Assembly: GCA_948329865.1 (NCBI GenBank)
Contig: OX415251.1
Span: 12,591,990-12,655,989 of the forward strand
Source of the DNA: Linaria vulgaris
Taxonomy: Eukaryota; Streptophyta; Magnoliopsida; Lamiales; Plantaginaceae
Reading direction: 5' to 3'
Length of the DNA: 64,000 nucleotides
The first letter of the stretch is position 1, and each line of letters starts with the position of its first letter. Of the stretch, positions 1 through 12,227 are shown one piece after another. A model generated the notes under the pieces. It did not search any database and had not been told where the DNA came from. It saw nothing but the letters and a program-made list of their open reading frames with translations. Made by a program: the position numbers and the translations under genes.

Positions 1-277
1 TAAGGCACATGTCGGGGAGACATGAATATCGGCCTCGGCATCGAATATCATGTCGGGTATCTGGCATGTCGGGTGAGATGTCGAGTGTTATGTCGAATGT
101 ATGTCGAATGTTATGTCGGGAATACTTCATGTCGGAGGTCTATATCGAATATATTCAATATAGGGGGTACGGGGGGGGGGGGGTTCCCATGCGTTCTCTC
201 CCCTTTAGGGCCAAATGGAAGGATAAGTATAGGCATATGGGCCACAGTATGTCGAAAATGGCCCCCGACATAGTATA
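1..277 (-). repeat. Left LTR copy (partial) of the outer, older LTR retrotransposon
   Basis: This stretch is a direct repeat of 19806-20055. Both contain the succession of ATGTCGGG/ATGTCGAA motifs, the block CCCCTTTAGGGCCAAATGGA, and end near GACATAGTAT. The window starts inside the repeat, so its left part is missing. The minus-strand primer site near the right copy implies the element reads leftwards, making this the 3' LTR (inference). The 130-aa and 83-aa open frames here are by-products of the repeated motif. Confidence 0.6.
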
Positions 278-2588
278 TCGAATATCCAGCTCTCCGCGGT
301 TCTACCGTTTTGAGCATAACTTTTACTCTGGAGCTCCGAATTGCAATCCACTTATTGCATTACGACCTAGACATCCGTGGCTTTCCAATGACATATCATA
401 AGGGGCCTAGTTCGTTATACAAAAATAATGGTGATCATTGCAATTGTAACATCCACGTGACATAACATGTATTCCCCTTATCTTATGTAGTATCAGTAGT
501 CCCCCAGTTTGGAGTGTGGTCTTGGAACATGATCATACATCAAACTCTAATTGGATGATATACTTGTATATATCAGCAGTTTGGAGTGTGCTTTTGGAAC
601 ATGAGCATACTTCAAACTCTAATTGAATGATATATTTATACATACCATTAGTCCCCCAGTTTAGGAGTTATCATTGTAGATGACAATTCGTAAACTTGAT
701 TTGTATGCTCGAGTATTTTATTGAGGGATATCCTTAATTCTCCCTAGTTTTCGAGTTGCATGAACAACGAATTGGGATAGTGAAAATAGAGTTCGGATAC
801 TCCCACATTTTCTTGGACAATTTCGTTAGGATGGAAGTCGGGCATTTGGTGATATCGGGTGGATATCGAATATACGTTTTCGACATCTCCGCAATATAGA
901 AAACTCTTTACCGTTGCCGAGGCCCACATGTGTTTATTATATAAGCTGGTTCCCACTTCTTGTCTGGATGCTATTATTTTAATGGGGACCTTTCGCCATT
1001 CTGCGACCCTGGATATCGAATCCCCATTATATCGAAGCAGCAAGGTATATTAGGTTTCTTCCCATAACAATATAGTGTTAATGTGTCTTGGTATGAGGTC
1101 CTGTAGAACACGAGTAGGTTGTTCTCTACGTTAGGCCGTCAAAGCATCAATGCTAGAGACGAATTGGACCGCGTGGGGTTTCCATGTGCGAAACTGTATA
1201 CGATATACTTGCGATTGTGTATATATGACCGTTTATAGAAATGTTGTTTTTACCAACCTTGCGCTCTTTATTGCTTATTATGATTTTAGCTTCATAACAA
1301 CTTGGGATATGTGAAAATATTTGAATGTTCTAGCCCTTCCATAGCGTTAGTGCCGCTGGGTCTCGCGTTTGGTGGGGTGGTACCTAACCAATCGAAACTT
1401 TGTAGGTACCCCTTGAGTTATTCGAGTACTTTATCAGATGTAGTATCTGATTGTGCTTCTATCACCTTTATAGGTAGATGTAGTTGACATTATATCACAA
1501 ATTATTCTTGTTATACCTTGTGAGGTATGATTTATGATAACGTGTTCATATGCTCTACGGCATAAATACCATGCAGAAAATACTGCATTGCATCATGAGA
1601 GGTAAATTATTTGGATAACGCGCAAGGTATGTTTCACTATACCATAATTGAGCGGTTTCTAGCTGAAGCTATTGTAGAGTGTAGCTTCAAGTATTGTTAC
1701 ATCTCACGGGTGGTTTCAAGCTATCACCAGCGTAGAGTGTAGGTATGATAATGCTGAGCCTGATGGCGTTGTCGAGATTCTCAAGAAAAAGAGTCTCGTG
1801 TTGATTGGCGTGAAGTGTGTGCACAAAATCTAAACTAATTGCGTGAGTGACGCTATGTCGCCTCTGCTATGGATATTTAATAACCTTTAGATAATCATAA
1901 TCTTTATTTTTTAGATATTTAATTCTTGTTTGAATTCTAGCATTTGCCTTTGGTATACATCTATTGTCGTACATTATAGAATAAATATGCCGATGAAGGT
2001 GTTTGTTGTCCTATCAACATATGATAGGAGAGAATTCGACATGTTAAGGTATTCTCTGAATTTCCCCATAGGATAGGAGATTTGTGTACTCGTTAGGGTG
2101 CTCTCTGCCATTTGTAGTAGGATATGAGGTATCATTTACCGTTTGAGGTATTCTTTGCCCTTTTTCATAGGCGGATTAATCTGATAATAAAGTGTTTGAC
2201 ACTGCCCACCCTTGAACATCATTTGAGAATGTTCACGGTGGACTAGAGGCTTTCGAGGCCAATGTTTGTAAAAGACGTTTTACGTTCATATCACTTATAG
2301 GTCCAAGGGGAGATGTCGACATTCTCTCCAATGTAACTTAAACATGCGCTTTGTCAATCTTGAAAGAGGAAAAGATAGGTAACGAGCGAGAAGTCATCGT
2401 AAGGAAGGCTTTCGGCTATACTAATTGTGAAAATGATGAATACGATGATGGACGCAGAAAAGTTTCTTGACATTGTTAGGTTTGCGCCTAGTGCGTATTA
2501 GATTGCTTGCTTGCTTGCTTGCGGTACTAAGGGGTGTAGGTTGGTCCCTCTTTGAGTAAATTGCATAGTTTATGATGATGCAAATTGT
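278..2588 (-). other. Left part of the internal region of the outer element; no intact gene
   Basis: Non-coding or badly decayed sequence between the left LTR copy and the inserted 14.3-kb element. There is a local imperfect duplication near 498-560 and 575-660 (the phrase AGTTTGGAGTGTG recurs). The text at 2000-2170 resembles that at 18410-18700 on the other side of the insertion (both use GATAGGAG/GGATAGGG and TTAAGGTATTC phrases), which supports one interrupted element. No domain is recognisable in any frame. Confidence 0.4.
2503..2522. repeat. (TTGC)5 microsatellite
   Basis: Five consecutive TTGC units in the outer element, just upstream of the Tat element insertion. Confidence 0.85.
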
Positions 2589-3087
2589 AGTATTGTTAAC
2601 CCTAAAAATAAAATAAAGAAGATTACTCCTACTTGGAAAAAAACAATATATGGACAATACTATTGTCACGAGTACTTCCGATGAGATGTACCTATAAAGA
2701 AAACCCCTCGGAGGATTGCCCTACCTTTTGGTCACTGACCCGAAAAGGTTTGCAAGAGCACACGAGGAGGAACATAAGCGTCCCTTGGAAAGACAAACGG
2801 TGAATGAAAAACAGATATCAACACGGCATCGGAAAAAGAGCAAACCCTGATGGACTCGTACGACTCCGATATCCACCAATGCGCCAAGAGGGACCACAAC
2901 GGACCCCGAGTCCCACGAACTTACGAGAAAACTTCCTTGCTGAACACTCCTCAATCTGAACTGCCCTCGGACCATCACCCGAGGACCCATTTTTCGGAGA
3001 AAAATCAGAAGTGAATAACAGAGTGCCCAGATAACATATTCCGAGAACTTAGATGCAAAAATACCATTTCAAAAGAATCAAATACAG

Positions 3088-3160
3088 CCCTCGGAGATCA
3101 TATTAAACCCTCGGAGATCATACCACGCCCTCGGAGATCAAATTATGCCCTCGGAGATTA
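3088..3160 (+). repeat. 20-bp tandem repeat in the 5' LTR
   Basis: CCCTCGGAGAT(C/T)A begins at 3088, 3108, 3128 and 3148, an exact 20-bp spacing, lying about 230-300 bp upstream of the TATA box. The 3' LTR carries the same array from about 16319. The position suits repeated upstream promoter elements (inference). Confidence 0.85.
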
Positions 3161-3392
3161 CTCCTGATCATTGAAGAATGGACCCGAATCAAGAAAGAGA
3201 GAGAGAGTCCCTCGGAAAAATAGCTCCACCTCAAAAGCCCTCGGAAATATCAGAAGACACAAAGATTAATCCAGTCAGCGCCCAGTAGATAAGAGATAAA
3301 CATTATCCTAATGTTCACACCTGTATCAATACAACGACAACACCTGTCCTTACCAAAGCATATGCACAGTGACACCTGTCCCTACCAGAGTC

Positions 3393-3400
3393 TATATAAA
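3393..3400 (+). promoter_or_regulatory. TATA box of the 5' LTR promoter
   Basis: TATATAAA lies 263 bp before the LTR end. It is preceded by two copies of an ACACCTGTCC(T/C)TACCA phrase. The same box is at 16624-16631 in the 3' LTR. It should drive the gag-pol transcript. Confidence 0.75.
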
Positions 3401-3659
3401 GGAAGGTGATCAGTAGAAGAAAGAACAACATAAGATAACTCAGCTTACTTACTACCACTTGACATTCAGATACATAAAAAGAAAGAGAGGAGGAAAAGTT
3501 CAGTGAATAAAGGAAGGGAATATTCTTGCAGTTATTCTTATTATTTCCATCTATCTTATTATTTCCATCTATCATTGCCTCTGAATCACGGACAGGGCGT
3601 TCCGACCCAAATAAATATCTTCCGTTAAATAGGGAATAATTCCAAACCCGTTAACAAAG

Positions 3660-3677
3660 TGGCGCCGTCTGTGGGAA
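3660..3677 (+). promoter_or_regulatory. Primer-binding site of the Tat element
   Basis: TGGCGCCGTCTGTGGGAA begins 3 bases after the 5' LTR. Its first nine or ten bases fit the 3' end of plant tRNA-Asp. Related sites occur at 20878-20896 (plus) and 19432-19449 (minus), marking other Tat-type elements. Confidence 0.85.
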
Positions 3678-3712
3678 CGCCATAATATCTGTCCTCGAGA
3701 GAATTCAAGCAG

Positions 3713-5134
3713 ATGTCAGCTAGGATGGACGATCTTTTCGAAAGTGACAACCTTCCTTTCTCGAACAGCGACTCAGAAGAAACTTTGTCCAATTACGAAC
3801 CAGGTACTAGAGATTTTGTTAATATTCCCCGATCTGTTTACGAAAGACTTATAAATGCTGCACGAACACCCAGGAGGAATGAACCTATCGGACACGCATC
3901 CTCTGTGCTTTTCGATAATGGGAATTCCCCCTCGGAGGGAGATGTACCTCCGATGGCGTGGAACCCAAATTCAAATCCTTGGCAACGAGAATCCCGACAG
4001 ATGCCTCGAAGGTATGTGTGTCATGAAAGAATTCCAGAGAGGAGTAGAGAAGAAATTTCTCGCCCCTCGGAGTATCGAGGAGAGGTTGAACATTCCTTAT
4101 GGGGAATGATGGATGACTTACGAAAAGAATTATGTGACCTAAAGAAGACCATGGTCCCTGAAGAGGATCCTACATTCAAGACCACTCCTTTCATTCCCGA
4201 AATCGCTTCAGCTTCTATCCCCTTGGGGATGCGACCCGTCAATATCCCATTATACACTGGAGAAGCTGATGGAAGGGACCCACAGGATCACATTCATCAA
4301 TATCTGGCCGGAATGGACCTCTCTTCTGCCCCTGACCACGTGTTATGCCGCGTGTTTCCTGTTACCCTCGGAGGGCCGGCCCAAGCCTGGTTTACTCACC
4401 TTCCACCTTGTTCCATTACGAGCTTTGATCGATTAGCTCATTTGTTCGTGCGACAATTCGCCTGCAATCGAAGGTATCCTAAATCTGCCACACACCTATT
4501 AACTATTAAACAGAAAAAAGATGAATCCTTACGAGAGTATATAAAGCGCTTCACGGATGAAGCACTTGATGTTCCCAACGTCAGCCCGACCATTATGGCG
4601 GACATATTAACTCAGGGACTCCGAACGGGGGATTTCTTTAGATACCTTATGGGAAATCGGATCACGGACATGAATGAACTAATGCAAAAGGCAGAAATCC
4701 ATATCTTGATGGAAGAGGCAGAGGGAACAAAGAAGCAAATGGAGCAGGAGGATAATGAACACCTAGAGCGCGTCGAGAAAGAGGCAAAGGCCAAAGAAAA
4801 GAATAAGGAAGGAAACCCTTCTCAGCGCAAAGATGAAGGAGGAGTGGTTAAGAAATTCCTCCGACCCGTGCACCTACCTCCGATGACTGTTACCCCACCA
4901 GAAGTGCTCAATATAATGAGGGGTAGCAACGAGTTACAATGGCCCATGCCGACTAAATTTCCTAACCGAGACAAGGACACTGGGAAGTATTGTAAATACC
5001 ATAAGACTTACGGGCATACTACGGAAGAATGTACTACCCTTCGTCTAGAGGTGCTCCACCTGTTAGAAATAGGGTATTTGAAGAATTACCTCAAGGAAAA
5101 TAACCCCGAGGAGCCCAAAGCTCATGTTTGGTAG
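3713..5134 (+). CDS. gag: Gag polyprotein of the Tat element
   Basis: 473 aa, the structural protein that would form the cytoplasmic particle. A Retrotrans_gag core runs at roughly residues 205-300, with the signature AQAWFTHLPP and, further on, LREYIKRFTDEA. A charged, probably coiled segment follows at about 330-375. A zinc-knuckle-like motif CKYHKTYGHTTEEC is at residues 427-440, as in Tat gags. The leader between the primer site and this ATG is only about 35 bp. The frame ends at TAG 5132-5134, and the same frame stays open through 5135-5341 into the protease. The TAG is therefore either the natural gag end or a break in a fused gag-pol frame; I cannot tell which. The reading frame is otherwise intact. 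Confidence 0.9.
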   Translation: MSARMDDLFESDNLPFSNSDSEETLSNYEPGTRDFVNIPRSVYERLINAARTPRRNEPIGHASSVLFDNGNSPSEGDVPPMAWNPNSNPWQRESRQMPRRYVCHERIPERSREEISRPSEYRGEVEHSLWGMMDDLRKELCDLKKTMVPEEDPTFKTTPFIPEIASASIPLGMRPVNIPLYTGEADGRDPQDHIHQYLAGMDLSSAPDHVLCRVFPVTLGGPAQAWFTHLPPCSITSFDRLAHLFVRQFACNRRYPKSATHLLTIKQKKDESLREYIKRFTDEALDVPNVSPTIMADILTQGLRTGDFFRYLMGNRITDMNELMQKAEIHILMEEAEGTKKQMEQEDNEHLERVEKEAKAKEKNKEGNPSQRKDEGGVVKKFLRPVHLPPMTVTPPEVLNIMRGSNELQWPMPTKFPNRDKDTGKYCKYHKTYGHTTEECTTLRLEVLHLLEIGYLKNYLKENNPEEPKAHVW

Positions 5135-5341
5135 AGATCACGAAGGGAAGATGAAGAACAAGAAAGGGAAGAAAGGATACTTAGCCGGAAGTCACGAGAA
5201 GGGACTACTAGACGTCTCCGATCCCAAGAGAGAATTAAAGATCGTCGGCAAAATTCACGAGAGAAAACGACAGGGTATCAGAGTTTTCCTCCTCCACCTA
5301 ACTCTTACAAAAACAACCCCCCAACAGGGAGAACGATCAAT

Positions 5342-8300
5342 ATGATTGAAGGGGGTGAAATCTCCATGGCACCTCAGGGTAAAAAGAAGAAATATCTGAA
5401 AGAAGCCCGACGAGCAGAGCAAGGATTATCTGTCTGCTCCATTCAAGGGTCAAAACTGCCTAGTATCACTTTCGGGCCCGAGGACCTTACAGACGTAATA
5501 TACCCTCACGAAGATCCCCTGGTTATTTCTGCTGTCATCTACGGGTATGAAATCCAACAGATCCTTATAGATACGGGCAGCTCCGTGGATGTACTCTTCT
5601 TACCTACCTATCTTGCTATGAGGTTGAAACAAGAAACGTTGGAAACCGCTGAGGTCCCATTAGTAGGATTCTCGGGAGAAGCCTGTCAAACCCTCGGGAC
5701 TGTTACTCTTCCAATGTCATGGGGGAAAGGAGCCCTTCGGAGAACGGAATCTATTAAGTTTTGGGTAGTGGAAGCCTCCTCACGAACATATAATGTCATA
5801 TGCGGAAGACCATCTATTCGGGCCTTTGAGGCTATCCCCTCTACTCTGCATCTTAAAGTAAAATTTCCCACTTCTTCGGGAATCGGAGAAGTCCGAGGAA
5901 GTCAGTCGAAAGCCATAGAATGCTGCATGAATGCCATTCCCTCAGAAGAGGACGAACCCTCACTCGGAAAGAACAAAAAGAGTAAAACCGAGGAAACACG
6001 AGTCCAACCTGTGGAAGAGTTAAAAATGGTGGAATTAGTAGAAGGAAGTCCCGAGAAAGTAATCAAAATGGGCACCCACATGGCTCCAATCATAGAAGGT
6101 CAACTGATTTCTCTTCTTAAACAATTCCATCACCTCTTTGCGTGGGAAGGGGGGCCGCCCGGACGAATCAGCAACAAGGTATGTCAACATTTCCTTAATG
6201 TAAAGCCCGGAGCTAAACCTGTCCAACAGAAGAAGAGGAAAATGGGCCCCGAGCGTAACAAGATCATCCGCTCGGAAATACAACGCCTTCTCAATTTAAA
6301 GTAAATACGAGAAGTTATCTACCCCGAGTGGTTAGCTAATGTTGTACTAGTTCCTAAGCACGGAGGAAGATGGCGAATGTGTGTTGACTTTACTAATCTC
6401 AATGAAGCGTGCCCAAAGGATTGTTATCCCTTACCGAGCATAGATCAGCTAGTTGATTCTACCGCAGGATGTGCGCTACTATCAACTTTAGATGGAGACC
6501 AAGGGTACAACCAAATCCCGATGGCGACTATTGACCAAGATAAAACCAGCTTCATCACGGATGCAGGCACATTTTGTTATCTAGTCATGCCATTTGGGCT
6601 GAAGAATGCGGGAGCTACCTACCAAAGGTTAGTAAGTCTTATGTTCGCAGGACTTATTGGGAAATCAGTAGAGGTTTACGTAGATGATACTGTAGTTAAA
6701 AGTAACACTGCCGAAGAACATCCCGATGACCTACGGAAAGCGTTGGTCATTATGAACAACTTTGGCATGAAAGTTAACCCTCGGAAGTGTTCTTTTGGTA
6801 TCCGAGGAGGAAAATTTTTGGGATTTATGGTTACGGAGAAGGGAATTGAAGTAAACCCCGAAAAAGCAGAAGCTATCATGGGGTTACCTACCCCGAGGAC
6901 GGTAAAGGATGTCCAAAAGTTAACTGGAAGAATGGCCTCGTTGAGTCGATTTGTCTCCAAGTCCGCAGAAAAAGGGCTTCCCTTCTTCAAGATACTTCGG
7001 AATGTCAAGGAATTTCAGTGGACCCCCCAATGCGAGGAAGCTCTCGAAGAATTGAAAAGGTACATGTTGAAACCACCTTTGCTGGTAAAACCTATACCCC
7101 AAGAAGAGTTGTTTCTGTATTTATCAGTCGGAGAAGCGGCTGTTAGCGCTGTCTTAGTCAAAGAACAAGATGGAGAACATCACCCGGTATATTACGTCAG
7201 CAAAACCCTCCTCGGAGCCGAAACCCGATATACCCTAACTGAGAAACTCGTTCTAGCATTGGTTACTACGGCTCGTAAGCTACGTCCCTACTTTTTATCC
7301 CATCCAATTACCGTGCTAACTAAACACCCCCTGAGGGCAATTCTTAACAAGCCTGAATCATCAGGGAGACTGATAAAATGGGCCGTAGAGCTTACTGAGT
7401 ACGATATTTCCTATGCGCCGAGACTATCAATTAAAGCGCAAGTTCTGGCGGACTTTGTAACAGAACTTACGGGCATTGTATCCGAGGAAAAGGAGCCACG
7501 ATGGCATGTATATGTAGACGGATCCTCGGTAAGTACACATGGGGGGGCTGGAATAGTTTTGGTAAATCAAGAAGGGGAGGAGGAAAGACTTCATTTTGCA
7601 GTTAGAATAGATTACCCCCTCTCTAACAATGAAGCCGAGTATGAAGCTCTCCTTATTGGTATGAGACTAGCGAGGGAAGGAGGAATGAAGAGAGTACTCC
7701 TCCATAGTGACTCCCAACTGATTGTTCAACAAATTAAGGGGTCATATGAGGCAAAAGAAGAAAGAATGCAAGAGTACCTCCGAGTTGTTCGTCAAAGATC
7801 CGAATGGTTTGAAGAGTATGATATAATTCAAATTCCCCGAAAAGAAAACCAAGAGGCGGACGCTTTGTCCAAAATGGCTACACAAACAGCTGCAATACAT
7901 ACTCGGAAGATTACTCTACTGCATGTCAATGAATCTGAAAAGAGCGAAGGCCAAGAGGTAAATACCATTTCAGATCCCTTATCTAGTTGGGTAACTCCTA
8001 TCAAGGCCTATTTACAGAATCCCGAGGGATACTCCTCGGACAAGAATATTCAGCGAAGGATGTTCAGAAAAACACTCCGATACTTCCTTAAAGATGGGAT
8101 ACTCTTCCGAAGGACATACTCATGCCCCCATGCTCGATGCCTTAATGAAGAGGAGGCCCAACTAGCCTTAGCAGAAACTCACGAGGGGGTATGTGGAAGC
8201 CATACTAGCGGTGAAAGTATGGTCGGACGCTTGATTCGACAAGGTTACTATTGGCCCACGATGGCCAAAGACAGCAAAAGCCATGCCGAAAAATGTAAAC

Positions 8301-9217
8301 CATGCCAAGCTTATGCCCCTCGGACCCATCTACCCGCAGCTCCTTGGGAACCCCTTCTGAATCCCTGCCCCTTCTCTAAGTGGGGTATTGATATACTTGG
8401 ACCCCTCATCCCTGATGCCGGTCAAAAGAAATTTCTATTAGTAGCCGTTGACTACTTCACCAAATGGGTGGAAGCGGAACCCCTGGCTAGAGTAACCGCA
8501 GGAGCCGTCATCAATTTTCTCTGGAGGAGTATTAGTTGTCGCTTTGGTGTCCCTCGGAGCCTAGTAAGTGACAACGGTTTGCAGTTTACTGACCAAGGAT
8601 TACAAAAATGGTGCGATCATTGGGAGATAAAACATCGCTTTGCCTCCGTGGGATATCCTCAAGCAAATGGCCAAGTAGAAAGAACCAACAGAACCCTCTT
8701 GAAGAACATGAAGGCCCGGCTTGATTGGCATAAAGCTAAGTGGGTTGAGGAGATACCCGGGATACTGTGGGCCTATCGGACCACGCAAAGCGTTGCTACG
8801 GGCGAAACTCCTTTTAGCCTATCCTACGGGTGTGAAGCTGTTTTGCCCTCGGAGGTCTCCATAGAAAGCTGGCGAGTCAAAGAATACGAGGAAGTGGCCA
8901 ATGGCTCAAACTTAGCCCTTGCCCTTGATCTTCTCGAAGAAAAAAGAACCCGAGTCGCCCTCCGAATGGAAGAATACAAGGCTCGGATGTCACGATATTA
9001 TAATACCAAGGTAAAACCCCGAACCTTTCAAGTTGGAGATTTAGTGATGAAACGAGTCGGGGCCTCTAAGAATGTGGGTAAACTAGATCCACGATGGGAA
9101 GGACCCTACAAGATAGTGGAAATTGTGGGACCGGCGACTTATCGGCTTGCCAACTCCGAGGAGGCAATACTTCGCAACACGTGGAACGCAAGCAACCTTA
9201 GAAAGTATTATGCTTAA
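5342..9217 (+). pseudogene. pol: Pol polyprotein (PR-RT-RH-aRH-INT) of the Tat element, interrupted by one in-frame stop
   Basis: Same frame as gag throughout. Aspartic protease: IDTGSSVDVLF, with the catalytic Asp at residue 77 from 5342. RT: FTNLNEACPKD, then YVDD at 6677-6688. A Ty3-type RNase H follows (about 7080-7470), then an archaeal-type RNase H (about 7500-7880: YVDGSS, NNEAEYEALL, SDSQL, ENQEADALS), which marks the Tat clade. Integrase: His-His-Cys-Cys zinc region at about 8180-8310, then the DDE residues in GIDILGPL (about 8386), SDNGLQFT (about 8568) and GQVERTNR (about 8667). The C-terminus has the WEGPYKI module and no chromodomain. TAA at 6302-6304, at the start of the RT, splits the frame into 320 and 946 codons with no frameshift. 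The upstream frame 5135-5341 is also open. Confidence 0.92.
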
Positions 9218-9389
9218 TGTAATAGTCATACATGAATAAAAAGAGTGTTCATATACGAGGGGATATAGTACAAAAGAAAGTAGAGTTGTCTGACAAAATG
9301 ATGGCTCTACATATGAGACATCGAGACAACCCAATAACACTAAAAACCCTCTGTATTATGAACTAAATTGTATACTATTCGTCGACAAG

Positions 9390-11791
9390 CTAAGACCCTC
9401 CCATAGGACGTTTCCCCTCCCGGATAAGTCTTCTACGCTGCTCCTCGGAAAGAGAGACTGGGTCATCAAAGAACACAGTTCCAACCGCAAAATCTCTAAT
9501 AGGTGAAGGAGAAAACTCCTCGGAAACTTGACGAATATTGAGCTCAGGAAGGAGCAAGCCCGAGGGGAACTCTGGCAAAGCTTGTACGGCATCTTGGCAC
9601 AGGTTATAGCCTATATGCACTAAGTCACGCATCTCACCCCGAAGAGACTCACGAAGATTGGATGGACCCACCACCTCCAACACAGCTTGGACTCGAGCCA
9701 TAACCACCTCTACCGCATGAGAACGAGTTATCCCTAGCAACTGCTGACTCAAGGCATCTCATTCCATCGTAACCTGTGTTAGTTGCTCCTCCGAGGACCG
9801 CATTTGGCCACGTAACTCCTCAATTCTCCTCCCTAAATTCAATACACGGGCTCTTTCAAGCACTAGTTGGCGTTCTAATTCCCACGCCTTATCCTTCTCG
9901 GATTGTAACGCATGGATATGAGTCCCCTGAGCGGACTCGTGAACCTCCTTCAAATGAGTTATCTCCACATGGGCCTCTAAGAGACCTTGCTCTAACTCGT
10001 CCCGACGACGATATACCAAACCTGGATCTGAAGAGGAGCTTCCGTAAGATCCGAGAGCATCCAACACCATATAAATCTGATCAAAAAACAAAGCGAGCGG
10101 CATCAGACCAGAAGACAGGTTAGTATTAAATAAAATGAATAAATACCTCACACAGGTCTTTACAGGCTAAATCTTGGAGAACGGGTACCGAAAGGGTTTT
10201 TATCAGCTCACAATTTGTTGCGTTCAATAAACCACTAAGAAAGTTTCGGCAAAATCCCACTGCTGATCCGAGAGGAGAAACATCCTGATTATCCCCGGGG
10301 GGAAGAGTTCTCCCGAGGGAAGGGTGCTCCTCGGGCGGTGGTACAGGAACACGATCAGGGATATCTTCCCGGGGCTGCATATCCTCTGTACCAGAGGAGT
10401 GAAGATACTCCTCTAATACATTTACCACGGTAGAATTATGAGGAATGGGCCGTGATACTATGGGACTCATGTGAAAGTTCGTTTGGGAAAGAGCTGCTAT
10501 CGGATCTGACAGCCCAGGAGGAATTATATAACTGACTTGGGGGGCTGCAATAGGGTCCTCCTCCTCCGAAGAAATCTCAACCATTGCCTCACTCACGAGG
10601 GGAACGGAATCACCAACCTCCGGCCTCCCAGGACTACCATGCAACGCCCTCCCCAAGAAAACGTCAGTAGAAGACCCGAGAGAAAATGCTCCCATCTCCG
10701 CTCCTGCAAAAGATGTCAGTAGGAAAATGGTCCGAGGGCACTTATAAAATTTACAAGTTAAAGGATGATTAATAGAACTTACGAAAATGAAAGTTACTGT
10801 GAAGAGGATGAGAAACAGGAGTATATCCCTCCACCCCCTCTTGTAAACCTGCCAAAATCAGGGCCTCGGGGAAATCCAATAGCCCGGATATATCATAAGA
10901 ACCAGAGAAAAGTCCTGATTGAAGCAATATCTCCCTCACTTGCCCTTGTGTTTCAAGGTTGGGAGCAATATATCCCAGACCCCATCGGATGGGTACCCCC
11001 CATGATCTGGCTGACTGACCTCTCGGACGGACGAAGAAAAATCTCCGCCTCCAATCCCCTCTACAAGAGTGGGAGCTGGATACACGAGTGAAGATATTTT
11101 CCTTGTCCCTATAGGTCAAGCTAAAAAAGGGAGTCCCCTCTGAGCAAGGTCGAAGGGTGAATATTGTTCCCACCCGATAAGGGGACATTGGAAGGTTTAA
11201 AAGCTCACTACGAAGGATGTACCCCACCAGATGGCTATAGGAACTTGGTGTTAACTGACTCGGACACACCTGCCAATACCGAAAAAGTATTTGGAAAAAA
11301 GGGTGAAAAAACATCCGCAACCCGCAACGCATCTGTTCAGCATAAACGGTCATGTAACCCGAGGGGGGTGCGTAAGCCCTTTGGCCTGAGGAAGGCACTA
11401 TTATATCATAATCTTCGAAATCTAAGTTATAACCAGTGCAAAGAGATCTTACCGAGTTCTCACATTCTGTACTCAATGTGGATCCTACACGTCCTCTACC
11501 TATCAATCTTGATGGATTAAGAGGAATCAAATCGAACTCCGAAGACTCATCCGCCAAAGGATATGGCTCCCTACTCATGAATATCTCTCTGATATGGTTG
11601 ACTCTACGTGAATTTGTAGATGGAGTCCTACGAGCTACTCCAAGAGAGGAACTAGCACCAAGTGTCGCTTGATTTTCAGATGGATTGTCCCTCGAAGGAA
11701 CCCTTGATGATCCAGAAGGACTCCGAGCGGTATCCCGAGAAGAACTACAAGACGAAGCTGAACCGCTTCTTCTATAATAAGGAGGCATCAT
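9390..11791 (-). CDS. Antisense gene A of the Tat element: three exons, gypsy-associated Transposase_28-like N-terminus
   Basis: Read right to left: exon 1 11791-10783, exon 2 10703-10147, exon 3 10076-9390. Introns of 79 and 70 bp begin GTAAGT/GTATTT and end TTTTGCAG/GATCAG, and frame is kept (phase 1, then 0). Exon 1 (336 codons) has a Ser/Arg-rich start, then at residues 142-190 the pattern PPSGYMTV, PFF-x9-CPSQ-x2-P, and later FFFV. This resembles the plant 'putative gypsy type transposon' family (Pfam Transposase_28) by memory. Exon 2 is acidic and Pro-rich. Exon 3 begins as a heptad-like coiled coil. An in-frame TGA at 9759-9761 interrupts exon 3, yet the frame continues open to TAG at 9390. 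Its 3' end faces pol 172 bp away. Paralogue of gene B. Function unknown. Confidence 0.72.
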
Positions 11792-11900
11792 CGCATCAGG
11801 TAAGTATTATTTTCGTATTTGCAATTATGAAAGAAAATCAATGATTAATTATGATTACAAAAGTAAAGATAAGTGCATAATTGGTAAAGAGCCTAAGTGC

Positions 11901-11907
11901 ATATATA
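11901..11907 (-). promoter_or_regulatory. Candidate TATA box of antisense gene A
   Basis: On the minus strand TATATAT lies 110 bp upstream of the gene A ATG, in the 436-bp spacer between genes B and A. The spacer is AT-rich, so the match could be accidental. Confidence 0.4.
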
Positions 11908-12227
11908 CTCTTTAATTCAAGGTTAAAAGAAGAAGTTTAGACTCTTATTATGTTAACTGAGGGATACGTGTTGAAAAACTTTTTGATTAAGAATGACACG
12001 TACCCTATTTAACCATGCAAAGCAACACCTCCTACTTAGGAAGTCTACTTAGTCAGCAACTTTATGAGAATTATCATTATCCATGTTAATTGAATTTTAA
12101 CTATACAAACAAAAAGTAGAAAAAGGGAAATTGAACAAAAATATTTATTTAAGCCGAAGAGCCCTCGGAAGGGATAATAAGTACAAAGAACGTTTATTTA
12201 AAAAGTAAAAAATTACAAAGAATAAAA

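Larger units (their letters stand above)
2594..3656 (+). repeat. 5' LTR of the 14.3-kb Tat element
   Basis: Nearly identical to 15825-16887 and the same length. Ends form the 7-bp inverted repeat TGTTAAC/GTTAACA. It holds a TATA box and a short 20-bp tandem repeat. The 82- to 89-aa open frames read across it are accidental. Confidence 0.97.

Noticed and set aside
9..401. Overlapping open frames of 130, 83 and 68 aa at the window start
   Set aside because: They arise from the ATGTCGA(A/G) repeat of an LTR on several frames at once; no domain, and the right copy of the repeat breaks them.
2721..3575. Minus-strand frames of 86-89 aa in the 5' LTR (and the same at 16546-16806)
   Set aside because: They are inside LTRs, are duplicated with them, and have no family feature.
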